DNA from: Candidatus Endomicrobiellum incisitermitis
Lineage (GTDB): Bacteria; Elusimicrobiota; Endomicrobiia; Endomicrobiales; Endomicrobiaceae
NCBI GenBank assembly: GCA_031275795.1
Contig: JAISOG010000035.1
Span: forward strand, 1-64,000
DNA: 64,000 bases
Direction of reading: 5' to 3'
In this document: positions 26,601 through 37,644 of the stretch, in pieces
Layout: every line of letters starts with the position of its first letter
How positions within the stretch are numbered: the first letter of the stretch is position 1
Translations under genes and position numbers: made by a program
Notes under the pieces: model-generated
Told to the model about the DNA's origin: nothing
Seen by the model: the letters and a program-made list of their open reading frames with translations, nothing else
The model's database searches: none

Positions 26601-27425
26601 ATTGCAACAAAACTTAAAGTTCAAGTTGGAGATAAACTTGCAGGAAGACATGGAAACAAGGGTGTTGTGGCAAGAATATTGCCAGTAGAAGATATGCCAA
26701 GACTGCCAGATGGTACGCCAATAGATTGTGTGCTTTCTCCTCTTGCTATACCTTCACGTATGAATGTAGGTCAGCTGCTTGAAATTATGTTAGGTTGGGC
26801 GGGCAAAGAGCTTGACACTCAGATGGAAACGCCTGTGTTTGATGGTGCAAGTGAAGAGCAAATAAAAAGTTATGTGAGAAAAGCAAAAGAAAAGTTGTTG
26901 AAAGATAAAAAGGAAGTGTTGTCTGCTCATGGTTTGAAGGGCAAAGAACTTGAAAGTGCTTTAAATAAATGGGCATCTGAAAGTTTGCCCTCAGACGATT
27001 GTAGGATTACTTTGTACGATGGCAGAACTGGCGAGCCGTTTATGGAAAAGATAACGATTGGTCTTATGTATGTTATGAAACTTAACCATCTTGTAGAAGA
27101 CAAAATGCATGCAAGATCTATCGGTCCCTACTCTCTTATTACTCGCCAACCTTTAGGCGGCAAATCTCAGTTTGGAGGGCAGAGGTTTGGAGAAATGGAA
27201 GTTTGGGCTATAGAAGGTTACGGTGCTGCTCATATTTTGCAAGAGTTTTTAACGGTAAAATCTGACGATGTTGATGGAAGAATAAAAATGTATGACTCGA
27301 TTGTTAGAGGTGGGTCGATATCTAAGCCTGGCGTTCCTGAATCGTTTAAAGTTTTAGTAAGTGAACTTAAAGCTTTAAGTCTTAATGTTGAACTTTTAAA
27401 GAACGACAAGCAAGATAAACAATAA
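23682..27425 (+). CDS. rpoB: DNA-directed RNA polymerase subunit beta
   Basis: 1247 aa; [35 protein letters not shown] motifs. Confidence 0.98.
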   Translation: [1247 protein letters not shown]

Positions 27426-27450
27426 AAAACGAAAGGTGTTAATAAAAATA

Positions 27451-30400
27451 ATGGCTAAAACAAACTTTCAAAATCAAAAGAAAAAAACAGACAGTCTTAA
27501 TTTTACAGATTTTGATGCTGTTAAAATTACTGTTGCAAGTCCTGATGAAATAAAAATGTGGTCTTATGGTGAAGTAAAAAAACCAGAAACTATAAATTAT
27601 AGAACCTTTAAACCGGAAAGAGATGGTTTGTTTTGTGACAGAATTTTTGGACCTACAAAAGATTGGGAATGTCATTGTGGGAAATATAAGTACGTAAAAC
27701 ATAAAGGAACAATTTGTGACAGGTGTGGTGTTGAGGTAACTGAGGCTAAGGTAAGAAGGGAAAGGTTTGGTCATATAGATCTTGCTGTTCCTGTTGCTCA
27801 TTTATGGTTTTTAAGAAAACCTCCATCAAGGATAGGAATTCTTCTTAATATGAAAATTTCTGATCTTGAGAAGGTTGTTTATTATACAGAATATGTTGTA
27901 ACAGAACCTTTAAAAGATAGAGCTGGAGTTGTTTCTATAATAGAAAAAGGCATGCTTTTAAAAAGTGAAGAGTTTGACTTGTTTAAATATGGACTTGACA
28001 GTCCTGTGGTTAAAGAAGAATTTAAACATATAGTAGACGGTATGGTTGCAGAAGAAATATCTTTAGACACTGACTCTCAGAAAGCTTTAAAACAACTTAA
28101 ACTTATGCTTAAAAGTCAGGCTAGTTTGTGTGACATGTCTACAGACGAGGTAGCTAAAAAGATACTTTCAAACATACAAAAAGGTGACACGTACTATAAA
28201 GTTTATTTTAAACCTCATTGTGTATATTATTATAGTGATTTGGACCCTGTAAGTCGCAATGAAATAAAAAGAATTCTTTCTCAACATATCGCAAAAGATG
28301 GAACTTTTTTTATAACAGAACCTGACAAAAAAATTAGAATAGAGTTTTTTGATATAGAAAAAGATAAAATTTTTAGCAGTCTTAGAAAAGATCCGGAATC
28401 TTTAAAAAAATATGAAGGGCATTTGAGGATAGAAATTTCTAGAAACGATATACCTTTTGTAAAGAACTTTTTAAAGTCGGACAATTTTGCTCTTCTTGAG
28501 GAAAGCGACCTTAAAGATATAAAAAATGGTTATGGTGACTCTTTAAAAGTGGATATAGGCGCTTCTGCTATAAGAAAGTTATTAGAAAATATTAACTTGG
28601 AAGAAGAAGTAAAAAATATTCATGTAGAAATAAAAAAAACAAAGTCTGACGCAGAAAGAGCAAGACTTGTTAAAAAGTTAAGAGTGTTAGAAGGGTTCTT
28701 AAGTTCTAATACGAGGCCAGAATGGATGATTTTAACAACTCTTCCTGTAATTCCTCCAGATTTAAGGCCTCTTGTAGCTTTGGATGGCGGAAGGTTTGCA
28801 GCATCTGACTTAAACGACCTGTATAGAAGGATTATTAACAGAAACAACAGGCTTCGTCATATAGAACAATTAAAAGCTCCTGCTGTTATGATAAATAACG
28901 AAAAGAGACTTTTACAAGAAGCAGTTGACGCTTTAATAGATAACGATTCAAGAACAAGACCTGTTACAGGGGCAAGTAACAGGCCTCTTAAATCTTTGTC
29001 AGATACATTAAAAGGCAAGCAAGGTCGTTTTAGACAGAATTTACTTGGTAAAAGAGTAGACTATTCCGGAAGAAGCGTTATTGTTGTAGGCCCAAACTTA
29101 AAGTTGAATCAATGTGGACTTCCAAAAGAAATGGCTTTAGAGTTGTTTAAACCTTTTATTATAAAAGAGTTAATCAAACAGGAAAACACTACGCTAAAAT
29201 CTGCAAGAAGGATGTTAGAAAGAAGTGATGCCAAAGTTTGGAGCATACTTGAACAAGTTACTAAAAATCATCCTGTTTTGTTAAACAGAGCTCCTACATT
29301 GCATAGACTTGGTATTCAAGCTTTTGAGCCAGTACTAATTGAAAGCAAATCTATACAACTTCATCCTTTAACTTGCGCTGCTTTTAACGCTGACTTTGAT
29401 GGAGATCAAATGGCAGTACATTTGCCAATATCTCTTGAAGCTCAACTTGAAGCAAAAGTTTTAATGATGGCTACAAGAAATATTTTGTCTCCATCTTCGG
29501 GAAAGCCGATTGCTATTCCTTCTGAGGATATAGTTTTAGGCATCTCTTATCTTACAAAAGAGAAGCCAGGTGTTAGTGGAGAAGGCAAAATTTTCTCATC
29601 TGTAAGTGAAGTAATTAGTGCTTATCAAGCTAAAAAAGTTGATTTACAAGCAAAAATTAAAGTTTTGGGTATAACAAACATAAGAGACGAAAAACTTAAA
29701 AGTGAGCAACAGAAAGATGTAAGCAAATGGAAAAATTATAAATCTGAAGATGGTAAAGATGTTTTAAATTATACTACTGTTGGAAGAGTTATATTTAATG
29801 AACAACTTCCAAAAAATGAAGACGGTTATTATGCTTTAGGTTATCAAAATAAAAACATTTCTAAAAAGGATTTAGGTGTCCTTGTTGACAGGTGTTATAA
29901 AGAACTTGGCCAATATAGAACTGCTGTTTTTTTAGATGAGATAAAAAAGATGGGTTACAAGTACGCTACTCTTTCTGGTGTGTCCATCTCTATAGATGAG
30001 ATGAAAGTTCCTCCTAAAAAAGAAAAACTTGTAAAAGAAGCAAAAGCAAAAATTAAAGAAATTGAAAAACAAGCAAAACTCGGTTTGATAACGGAGTTGG
30101 AACGCTATAACAAAATTATAGATATTTGGACAAGAGTTACAGACGAAGTTGCTGACATTATGTTTGACGAGATGAGAAAAGAAGAGACACAAGACTATAA
30201 AGAAGGCCAAAGTCGTTTTAATTCTGTGTTTATGATGGCAGATTCAGGGGCTAGAGGTTCTCGTCAGCAGGTAAGGCAGCTTGCTGGTATGCGTGGTCTT
30301 ATGGCTAAACCACAAAAGAAGCTGACAGGAGGTATAGGAGAAATTATAGAAACTCCTATTATCTCAAATTTTAGAGAAGGTCTTTCTGTTTTAGAATACT

Positions 30401-32193
30401 TTATTTCTACTCACGGTGGTCGTAAAGGTTTGGCAGACACAGCTTTAAAAACTGCAGAAGCTGGATACTTAACTAGAAGGCTTGTAGACGTAGCTCACGA
30501 TGTTGTTGTAACAGAAGAAGACTGCAAAACTGTAAATGGTGTGTTTATAGGCACTCTTCACAGTGGCGATGAAGTGGTTGAAAACATAGACGAACGTGTG
30601 GCAGGAAGAATTGCTTTAGATAACGTGGTAGATATTGTTCGTGACGAAATTATAATAAAGAGAGGGGAGCTTATAACCCCTAAAAAAGCTAAAAGGCTTG
30701 TTGAAGTAGGCATAGATAAAATAGGTATTAGAAGCGTATTAACTTGTGAGGCAGAACATGGCGTTTGTGCAAAATGTTATGGAGTAAACCCTGCTACAGG
30801 CAACCAAGTTGACATTGGTGAAGCTGTCGGCATTATTGCTGCACAGTCAATAGGAGAGCCTGGCACACAGCTCACTCTTAGGACATTCCATATAGGTGGA
30901 GCTGCAAGCCGTGTTGTTTCTCGTTCTGAAATTTATGCTGAAAATGACGGTACTGCAGATTACTACAATTTAAGAACAATTGTAAACAGGAATGGCGAAA
31001 CTGTTGTTGTAAGCAGAAATACAGAATTATCTTTTACGGAATCTCCTGTACATCGCCGTCAAGTTTATCAGATTCCTTATGGCGCTATAATAGACGTGCA
31101 AGATGGCCAAAAGGTGGGAGTTAAGATTGATGCTGCAACAGGCGTAAAGAAAAATGTGCTAATGGCTAGATGGGACCCTCATTCAAAGCCTATTATTTCA
31201 GAGTTTGAGGGAACAGTGCATTTTATTGATGTAAAAGATGGCATAACTTTACAAAAAGAAAAATCAAAAATAACAGGGCAAATAGAAAGAGTTATTATTG
31301 AACATCCTTCAGATAGAAAAAGTCCTAGAATTGTCGTAAAAAAAGAGGACAAAACAAATGTAGAATACCCTCTTCCAGTGGACACAACTCTTGTTTGTCA
31401 TGATGGAGACAAAGTTAAAGCTGGCGATGTTTTAGCTAAGATTCCTCAAGAAGTGTCTAAGTCAAAAGATATTACTGGAGGACTGCCTAGAGTTGCAGAA
31501 CTTTTTGAAGGTAGAAAACCAAAAAATTCTGCTGTTGTTTCTGAAATTGACGGCATAGTACATTTAGGTGGAGCAACTGCAAAAGGTAGTATAAAAGTTG
31601 AAGTTGAAAACCCTGAGACAAAAATAAAGAAAAGTTATTTGATCCCTGCTGGCCGTCATTTGGTTGTGTATGAAGGAGATAATGTCAAAGAAGGGGAAGC
31701 TCTTTCAGATGGGGCAGTAAATCCGCATGATATTCTTAAGGTTAAAGGTCCAAAAGAAGTACAAGAATATCTTGTAAACGAAATTCAGCAGGTGTATAGA
31801 CTTCAAGGTGTAACTATAAACGATAAACACATAGAAATTATAGTAAGGCAAATGCTTTCTAACGTAAGAATTATAGACTCTGGAAAAAGTAAATACTTAA
31901 ATGGTGAAATAGTTTCAAGGCACAAGTATGAAATGGACAGAAAAGATTTAAAAGCAAATAACAAAAAAGCGCCAGTAGCTCATCCTATACTTTTAGGTAT
32001 AACTAAAGCTTCATTGTCTTCAGATTCATTTATTTCTGCTGCTTCTTTTCAAGAGACAACAAGAATATTAACTGAAGCTGCTGTGTCAGGGCAAATTGAC
32101 CATTTGATTGGGTTGAAAGAAAATGTTTCTATCGGACATTTGATACCAGCTGGGACTGGTTTAGTTGAAGCAAGAATAGAAAATAACAAGTAA
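27451..32193 (+). CDS. rpoC: DNA-directed RNA polymerase subunit beta'
   Basis: Catalytic [14 protein letters not shown]; likely ATG at 27451. Confidence 0.98.
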   Translation: MAKTNFQNQKKKTDSLNFTDFDAVKITVASPDEIKMWSYGEVKKPETINYRTFKPERDGLFCDRIFGPTKDWECHCGKYKYVKHKGTICDRCGVEVTEAKVRRERFGHIDLAVPVAHLWFLRKPPSRIGILLNMKISDLEKVVYYTEYVVTEPLKDRAGVVSIIEKGMLLKSEEFDLFKYGLDSPVVKEEFKHIVDGMVAEEISLDTDSQKALKQLKLMLKSQASLCDMSTDEVAKKILSNIQKGDTYYKVYFKPHCVYYYSDLDPVSRNEIKRILSQHIAKDGTFFITEPDKKIRIEFFDIEKDKIFSSLRKDPESLKKYEGHLRIEISRNDIPFVKNFLKSDNFALLEESDLKDIKNGYGDSLKVDIGASAIRKLLENINLEEEVKNIHVEIKKTKSDAERARLVKKLRVLEGFLSSNTRPEWMILTTLPVIPPDLRPLVALDGGRFAASDLNDLYRRIINRNNRLRHIEQLKAPAVMINNEKRLLQEAVDALIDNDSRTRPVTGASNRPLKSLSDTLKGKQGRFRQNLLGKRVDYSGRSVIVVGPNLKLNQCGLPKEMALELFKPFIIKELIKQENTTLKSARRMLERSDAKVWSILEQVTKNHPVLLNRAPTLHRLGIQAFEPVLIESKSIQLHPLTCAAFNADFDGDQMAVHLPISLEAQLEAKVLMMATRNILSPSSGKPIAIPSEDIVLGISYLTKEKPGVSGEGKIFSSVSEVISAYQAKKVDLQAKIKVLGITNIRDEKLKSEQQKDVSKWKNYKSEDGKDVLNYTTVGRVIFNEQLPKNEDGYYALGYQNKNISKKDLGVLVDRCYKELGQYRTAVFLDEIKKMGYKYATLSGVSISIDEMKVPPKKEKLVKEAKAKIKEIEKQAKLGLITELERYNKIIDIWTRVTDEVADIMFDEMRKEETQDYKEGQSRFNSVFMMADSGARGSRQQVRQLAGMRGLMAKPQKKLTGGIGEIIETPIISNFREGLSVLEYFISTHGGRKGLADTALKTAEAGYLTRRLVDVAHDVVVTEEDCKTVNGVFIGTLHSGDEVVENIDERVAGRIALDNVVDIVRDEIIIKRGELITPKKAKRLVEVGIDKIGIRSVLTCEAEHGVCAKCYGVNPATGNQVDIGEAVGIIAAQSIGEPGTQLTLRTFHIGGAASRVVSRSEIYAENDGTADYYNLRTIVNRNGETVVVSRNTELSFTESPVHRRQVYQIPYGAIIDVQDGQKVGVKIDAATGVKKNVLMARWDPHSKPIISEFEGTVHFIDVKDGITLQKEKSKITGQIERVIIEHPSDRKSPRIVVKKEDKTNVEYPLPVDTTLVCHDGDKVKAGDVLAKIPQEVSKSKDITGGLPRVAELFEGRKPKNSAVVSEIDGIVHLGGATAKGSIKVEVENPETKIKKSYLIPAGRHLVVYEGDNVKEGEALSDGAVNPHDILKVKGPKEVQEYLVNEIQQVYRLQGVTINDKHIEIIVRQMLSNVRIIDSGKSKYLNGEIVSRHKYEMDRKDLKANNKKAPVAHPILLGITKASLSSDSFISAASFQETTRILTEAAVSGQIDHLIGLKENVSIGHLIPAGTGLVEARIENNK

Positions 32194-32218
32194 AATTTAT
32201 TTTAAGGAAAACAAGACA

Positions 32219-32602
32219 ATGCCAACGATTAATCAGTTAATTGGAAGCGGAAGAAAAGACGTTGTTAGAAAAACAAAATCACCGGCACTGAAAAATTGCC
32301 CACAAAGAAGGGGAGTTTGTACAAGAGTTTATACAACTACACCTAAAAAACCTAACTCTGCTTTAAGAAAAGTTGCAAGAGTAAGGCTTACATCTGGCTA
32401 TGAAGTTTCTTCTTATATACCGGGTGTAGGGCATAACCTTCAAGAGCATTCGCTTGTTCTTATTCGAGGCGGACGTGTAAAAGATTTACCAGGGGTTCGC
32501 TATCATATTGTAAGAGGCACTTTAGACTCTGCTGGTGTTGATGGGCGTAAACAAAGTAGAAGCAAATACGGTGCAAAGAAAGGCAAAGCTGCAAAACAGT
32601 AA
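32219..32602 (+). CDS. rpsL: 30S ribosomal protein S12
   Basis: [24 protein letters not shown]…[12 protein letters not shown]. Confidence 0.98.
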   Translation: MPTINQLIGSGRKDVVRKTKSPALKNCPQRRGVCTRVYTTTPKKPNSALRKVARVRLTSGYEVSSYIPGVGHNLQEHSLVLIRGGRVKDLPGVRYHIVRGTLDSAGVDGRKQSRSKYGAKKGKAAKQ

Positions 32603-32746
32603 ATTTGCCTGTAACAAAAAAGACAGCTACTTGATTTGTGATGGTTGGTTAAAACTGAGTGCCATAATTTGTTTGTAGATTGAAAAGATACTAGAATATT
32701 TGTTATTATAATAAAGATGCATTAATTTAACAAAGAGGTATGTGTA

Positions 32747-33226
32747 ATGCCACGTAAAGCGCTAAAACCAAAAGAAAAAAGAGGTTTGCCTGAACCAGAC
32801 TATAAATTTGGTTCAGTTGTAATAGCAAGGTTTGTAAGCAAGCTTAATTTTGAAGGTAAAAAGAGTCTAGCAGAATTGATTATGTATGATTCTTTCGATA
32901 TTATAAAAGAAAAAACTGGAGAAGATCCTACATCAGTTTTTAATAGAGCTATAGAAAATATTAGGCCTCTTTTAGAAGTTAGACCTCGCAGGGTAGGTGG
33001 AGCTACATATCAGGTTCCTATGGAAGTATCGTCAACTCGTTCTATAACGCTTGCTATAAATTGGATAATAGAAAGTGCAAGAAGTAAAACAGGTAAACCA
33101 ATGTGCGAGCGACTTGCACAGGAAATTATTGACGGTAGCAAAAAAGAAGGTGCTACAATAAAGAAAAGGGAAGACACACACAAAATGGCAGAAGCTAACA
33201 AGGCATTTGCTCACTATCGTTGGTGA
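32747..33226 (+). CDS. rpsG: 30S ribosomal protein S7
   Basis: VRPRRVGGATYQVPMEV…EDTHKMAEANKAFAHYRW. Confidence 0.98.
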   Translation: MPRKALKPKEKRGLPEPDYKFGSVVIARFVSKLNFEGKKSLAELIMYDSFDIIKEKTGEDPTSVFNRAIENIRPLLEVRPRRVGGATYQVPMEVSSTRSITLAINWIIESARSKTGKPMCERLAQEIIDGSKKEGATIKKREDTHKMAEANKAFAHYRW

Positions 33227-33260
33227 GGTTGCTTTGATATTTTTGTTATACATAATTAGG

Positions 33261-33367
33261 CTTGTCTTTTGAGTTTATACTTTCTTATGTTTCAACTCAC
33301 GTACCTAAGTGCGTACGTTTCGTTGAAGCAAGCGTCGTCTAAACTCAAAATACTTCGCCTTTAAAAC
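33261..33367. repeat. Stem-forming intergenic element B (downstream of rpsG)
   Basis: CTTGTCTTTTGAGTTTATAC…GTCTAAACTCAAAATACTTCGCC; TTTTGAGTTTA/TAAACTCAAAA perfect inverted repeat, inner TTCAAC/GTTGAA. Confidence 0.65.
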
Positions 33368-33424
33368 GGAGAATCTTTGTATATAGCGAGTTAATATCTT
33401 CGCAAGATGAAGAGAGGTACGTGT

Positions 33425-33877
33425 ATGAAAAATATGTTAATTAGTTTAGTAGTTTCATTCCTGTTTATATCATTTTTGGGTTTAGAATCATATGCTGGTA
33501 AGGGCTTTTTTTCTTGTTGTTGTGATGACGATGAAATCGCAGATGATACGCCGTTACTGTATACTTGTTCTAAAGAAGAGAGAGTTTCTGATTTTGCTTT
33601 GTTTAAGAAGTGCGTTGTTGCAGACGGAGATTGTGATATGAATATAATCAGTTCTTTTCTTATAAAAGAAACTATTACTTCTGGACGAGGAAATAAAAGA
33701 ATTATCTTTAATAGCCAGGCTGGAAAATCGCCAGATGATAAAGTGCTGGATTTTAGCGGCAGACAGGTAACATTTTTTGCAAATTCCGTGGTTCTAAATG
33801 AAGGTACTGATGCTACTCAAAGAATTTTTAACCCTTTGACACATGCTGGTGGATATTCTTTTTCAGAGAAGTATTAA
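33425..33877 (+). CDS. Small exported protein of unknown function
   Basis: Signal peptide MKNMLISLVVSFLFISFLGLESYA-GKG, Cys/Asp-rich start FFSCCCDDDE; 150 aa from ATG at 33425. Confidence 0.55.
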   Translation: MKNMLISLVVSFLFISFLGLESYAGKGFFSCCCDDDEIADDTPLLYTCSKEERVSDFALFKKCVVADGDCDMNIISSFLIKETITSGRGNKRIIFNSQAGKSPDDKVLDFSGRQVTFFANSVVLNEGTDATQRIFNPLTHAGGYSFSEKY

Positions 33878-34002
33878 CCCTTTGACACGTACTTGAGGGT
33901 ATTCTAAAGAAAATTAATTTAAAAGAGGGATAATAAATACAATGTTATTATTGGAATATATTCAATAACTTGGCAATGAAAGTTTTTATATAAGAGGATT
34001 GC

Positions 34003-34155
34003 ATGGAAGATAAAGAAATCAAAGAAAAGAAATGCTTTTTGAAATGGAATAATTGGTGTTCCCCGCTTGGCTTGGCGATTTTAATATTTAGTTGTTCTGT
34101 TTCTGCATTTTTTCTTGCATGTACAATTAGTATAATTAAAAGCGTATTTAAATAA
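34003..34155 (+). CDS. Small single-TM protein (50 aa), not in ORF track
   Basis: MEDKEIKEKKCFLKWNNWCSPLGLAILIFSCSVSAFFLACTISIIKSVFK*; preceded by AGAGGATT Shine-Dalgarno-like site. Confidence 0.5.
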   Translation: MEDKEIKEKKCFLKWNNWCSPLGLAILIFSCSVSAFFLACTISIIKSVFK

Positions 34156-34189
34156 CAGTGAAAATATTAATTAAAAGGTTAAAAAGAAA

Positions 34190-36265
34190 ATGGCTAGAGA
34201 ATATCCTTTAAGCAATATTAGGAATTTTGGTATTGCTGCTCACATTGACGCGGGCAAAACTACCACAACAGAAAGAATTTTATATTATACTGGCAGAACG
34301 CACAAAATTGGCGAAGTGCATGAAGGTGCTGCAACTATGGACTGGATGGAGCAAGAAAAGGAAAGAGGTATAACAATCACCTCTGCTGCAACTTATTGCA
34401 AATGGCAAGAGATGCAGTTTAATATTATCGACACTCCAGGACACGTGGACTTTACTGCAGAAGTAGAAAGATCTTTAAGAGTTCTAGACGGTGCTGTTGT
34501 TGTTTTTGATTCTGGTAATGGGGTAGAACCTCAATCTGAAACTGTTTGGAGACAGGCGGACAAATATGGTGTGCCAAGAATTGTTTTTTCAAACAAGATG
34601 GATAAAATTGGCGCAGATTTTTTTATGGTTATAAACGATATAAGAGAAAAGCTTGGAGCAACTCCTCTTCCTATTCAAATCCCTATTGGAGTAGAATCTA
34701 GTTTTCAAGGAATAGTAGATTTAGTTACAATGAAAGCTTACATTTGGAATGGCGAAGAGCTCGGAGCTAGTTTTGAGATAGTAGACATCCCAAAAGACTT
34801 AGAAGAAAAAGCGCACCACATGCGCAATGAAATGATAGAACTTCTTGCAGATTATAGCGACGCAATAATGACTAACTTTATGGAAGGCAAAGAGTCAACA
34901 GTAGCACAAATAAAACAGGCAATCAGAACTGCAACGCTTCAAATAAAATTAATCCCAACACTTTGCGGAACAGCGTTTAAAAATAAGGGCGTACAACCGA
35001 TGTTAGATGCAGTATGTGATTATTTGCCGTCACCGCTTGACAGAAAAGCGTTTAAAGGTACAAATCCAAACACTGGAGAAGTCGATTCTAGAGATGTTGA
35101 CGATAAAGCTCCTTTTAGCGCTTTGGCGTTTAAACTACAAGCAGATCCGTACATAGGAAAGCTTACATATTTTAGAGTTTACTCTGGCACGTTAGAAAGT
35201 GGTTCTTACGTTTATAATCCTGGCAAAAATGCAAAAGAAAGAATTTCTCGTATAGTGCGCATGCACTCAAACAATAGAGAAGAAATAAAGTCTGTAAATG
35301 CTGGAGATATTGCCGCTGCTGTAGGTTTAAAAAACACGAGCACAGGTGATACTCTTTGTGACGAAGCAAACCCAATTCTTCTTGAGTCTATGGATTTCCC
35401 TGACCCTGTCATAGACGTTGCAATTGAACCTAAATCCAAAGCAGACGAAGAAAAGTTAGGCATTGCTTTAAGCAGACTTGCAGAAGAAGATCCGACTTTT
35501 AGAGTTAAAACAAACGAAGAAACAAATCAGACTATTATTGCGGGCATGGGCGAACTTCATCTAGAAATTCTCGTGGACAGAATGAAAAGAGAATTTAATG
35601 TTCAGGCTAATGTAGGAAGACCTCAAGTTGCTTACAGAGAAACAATCAAAAAAGCTCAAGAAGCAGAATCTAAATATATTAGACAGACCGGTGGGCGTGG
35701 TCAATATGGGCACGTTGTTCTTACAGTGGAACCTCAAGAGCCGGGTAAAGGTTATGAGTTTGTAAACAAAATTGTTGGCGGTGTAATTCCTAGAGAATAT
35801 ATTCCAGCAATTGATAAAGGTATAAAAGAAGCCATGACTTCTGGCGTTTTGGCAGGATATCCTGTAGTTGATATTAAGGTTACAGTTACAGACGGATCTT
35901 TCCACGAAGTTGACTCTTCAGAAATGGCATTTAAAATTGCAGGTTCAATGGCTTTTAAAGACGCTTGCAAAAAAGCAAATCCTGTCATTTTAGAGCCTAT
36001 TATGAGAACAGAAGTGGTGGTACCTGAAGAATATATGGGCGACGTTATTGGTGATTTAAACTCAAGGCGTGGCAAAATTTCTAGCATGGACTCAAAAAAT
36101 AAAGTACAGCATATAAAAGCGAATGTTCCTCTTGCAGATATGTTTGGTTATTCAACATCACTTCGTTCTTTAACTCAAGGAAGAGGAAACTATAGTATGG
36201 AACCTTCTCACTATGAAGAAGTACCAAAACAAATTGCAGACAAGATATTAGAGAAAAAAATATAA
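34190..36265 (+). CDS. fusA: Elongation factor G
   Basis: [40 protein letters not shown]. Confidence 0.98.
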   Translation: MAREYPLSNIRNFGIAAHIDAGKTTTTERILYYTGRTHKIGEVHEGAATMDWMEQEKERGITITSAATYCKWQEMQFNIIDTPGHVDFTAEVERSLRVLDGAVVVFDSGNGVEPQSETVWRQADKYGVPRIVFSNKMDKIGADFFMVINDIREKLGATPLPIQIPIGVESSFQGIVDLVTMKAYIWNGEELGASFEIVDIPKDLEEKAHHMRNEMIELLADYSDAIMTNFMEGKESTVAQIKQAIRTATLQIKLIPTLCGTAFKNKGVQPMLDAVCDYLPSPLDRKAFKGTNPNTGEVDSRDVDDKAPFSALAFKLQADPYIGKLTYFRVYSGTLESGSYVYNPGKNAKERISRIVRMHSNNREEIKSVNAGDIAAAVGLKNTSTGDTLCDEANPILLESMDFPDPVIDVAIEPKSKADEEKLGIALSRLAEEDPTFRVKTNEETNQTIIAGMGELHLEILVDRMKREFNVQANVGRPQVAYRETIKKAQEAESKYIRQTGGRGQYGHVVLTVEPQEPGKGYEFVNKIVGGVIPREYIPAIDKGIKEAMTSGVLAGYPVVDIKVTVTDGSFHEVDSSEMAFKIAGSMAFKDACKKANPVILEPIMRTEVVVPEEYMGDVIGDLNSRRGKISSMDSKNKVQHIKANVPLADMFGYSTSLRSLTQGRGNYSMEPSHYEEVPKQIADKILEKKI

Positions 36266-36281
36266 GGTAGGCAGACTAAAA

Positions 36282-36419
36282 GTGGCAAAGATAAAATTTG
36301 ACAGGAGAAAGTCCCATGGAAACATATGTACGATAGGGAACCTAGACCACGGCAAGACGATGTTAACAGCGGCGATCACGAGAAGATGTTGGGTGATAAG
36401 CACTTTGCTTGACTTTTAA
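36282..36419 (+). pseudogene. tuf: Truncated EF-Tu (tuf) remnant: N-terminal P-loop portion only
   Basis: GTG-start frame [45 protein letters not shown]; aligns with the EF-Tu N-terminus ([33 protein letters not shown]) then terminates; located between fusA and rpsJ. Confidence 0.88.
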
Positions 36420-36480
36420 ATGTTTTTATTTATGTAAGTTATATAAAGAAAGTATAATCAAATAAAACAGGATTAAAATT

Positions 36481-36822
36481 ATGGGAAATGAAAAGACAGT
36501 ACAAAATCAAGATTTAAGAATCAAGTTGCGGTCCTACGATCATAAAATGTTAGACGATTTTCTTGCTAAAATAGTAGAGACTGTAAGACGTACAGGTGTA
36601 ACTATAACAGGGCCTGTGCTTTTACCTACAAGCATAAAAAAGTATACAGTTAACAGGTCTGTTCACACGGACAAAAAATCTCGTGAACAGTTCGAAATGA
36701 GAATCCATAGAAGGTTAGTAGACATTTGCGACCCTTCCAACAGAACAGTAGAAGAACTTCAAAAATTAGACTCGCCTGCTGGTGTGGATATTGAAATTAA
36801 GTACAAAGAAGTTAGTAGGTAG
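36481..36822 (+). CDS. rpsJ: 30S ribosomal protein S10
   Basis: DLRIKLRSYDHKMLD…GPVLLPTSIKKYTV. Confidence 0.97.
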   Translation: MGNEKTVQNQDLRIKLRSYDHKMLDDFLAKIVETVRRTGVTITGPVLLPTSIKKYTVNRSVHTDKKSREQFEMRIHRRLVDICDPSNRTVEELQKLDSPAGVDIEIKYKEVSR

Positions 36823-36863
36823 GCTCTAATCAATAAAAAATATTTAAACCGTAGAGAGAAAAT

Positions 36864-37535
36864 ATGTTAAAATCAATTATTGGTAAAAAAGTAAGTATGA
36901 CTCAGGTTTTTGACGATAAAGGAAACCTTATACCTGTAACGGTAGTAGAAGCGGGTCCTTGTGTTGTTACAGCTGTACGTACAGCAGAAAAAGACGGTTA
37001 TAATGCTGTACAGCTTGGCTTCGGAAATGTTAAGGAAAAAAACCTTAACAGACCTTTGAAAGGTTTTTTTAAAAAAAATAATGTTGAACCTAAAAAAGTT
37101 ATAAAAGAGTTTAGAGTTCAAGATGTTAAAGACTTTGCAGTAGGTCAGGAAATAAAGGCAGATATTTTCAAAGTTGGAGACTATGTAGATGTTTGTGCTT
37201 TAACAAAAGGTAAAGGTTATGCTAGCGTTATAAAAAGGCATAACTTTGGTATGCAACCTACAACTCACGGTCAATCAGACAGAACACGTGCCAGAGGTTC
37301 TAGCGGTGCACAAGGCCCTCAAAAAGTTTTAAAAGGTATGAGGATGTCTGGACATTTAGGTAATGAATATGTTACAATACAAAAATTATGTGTTGTCAAT
37401 GTTGACCCGCAAAAAAATGTTTTGCTTATTAAAGGGGCGGTACCTGCTGTAAAAACAGGGATGTTGTTTATAAGCAATACAGTTAAGAAAATTCCCGTTG
37501 TTGTGGAAGTAAAAACTAAAGCTAAAAAGAAGTGA
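36864..37535 (+). CDS. rplC: 50S ribosomal protein L3
   Basis: GKKVSMTQVFDDKG…GMRMSGHLGNEYVT. Confidence 0.97.
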   Translation: MLKSIIGKKVSMTQVFDDKGNLIPVTVVEAGPCVVTAVRTAEKDGYNAVQLGFGNVKEKNLNRPLKGFFKKNNVEPKKVIKEFRVQDVKDFAVGQEIKADIFKVGDYVDVCALTKGKGYASVIKRHNFGMQPTTHGQSDRTRARGSSGAQGPQKVLKGMRMSGHLGNEYVTIQKLCVVNVDPQKNVLLIKGAVPAVKTGMLFISNTVKKIPVVVEVKTKAKKK

Positions 37536-37644
37536 TTTAGTTGATATCTGCTTTTTACAGAAAACAGTCGTTTTAAGTATATAGAATTTATTAAATACTA
37601 TAATAGATTTTTTGTTTTTCTAATAAATAAGATAGAGAGAGAAA

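Noticed and set aside
32680-32712. Promoter upstream of rpsG (TTGAAA…TATAAT)
   Set aside because: Spacing of 21 bp is too long; AT-rich background.
36409-36458. rpsJ promoter created by the tuf deletion
   Set aside because: Candidate hexamers (TTGACT, TATGTA/TATAAT) do not form a well-spaced pair; kept only as something to test.
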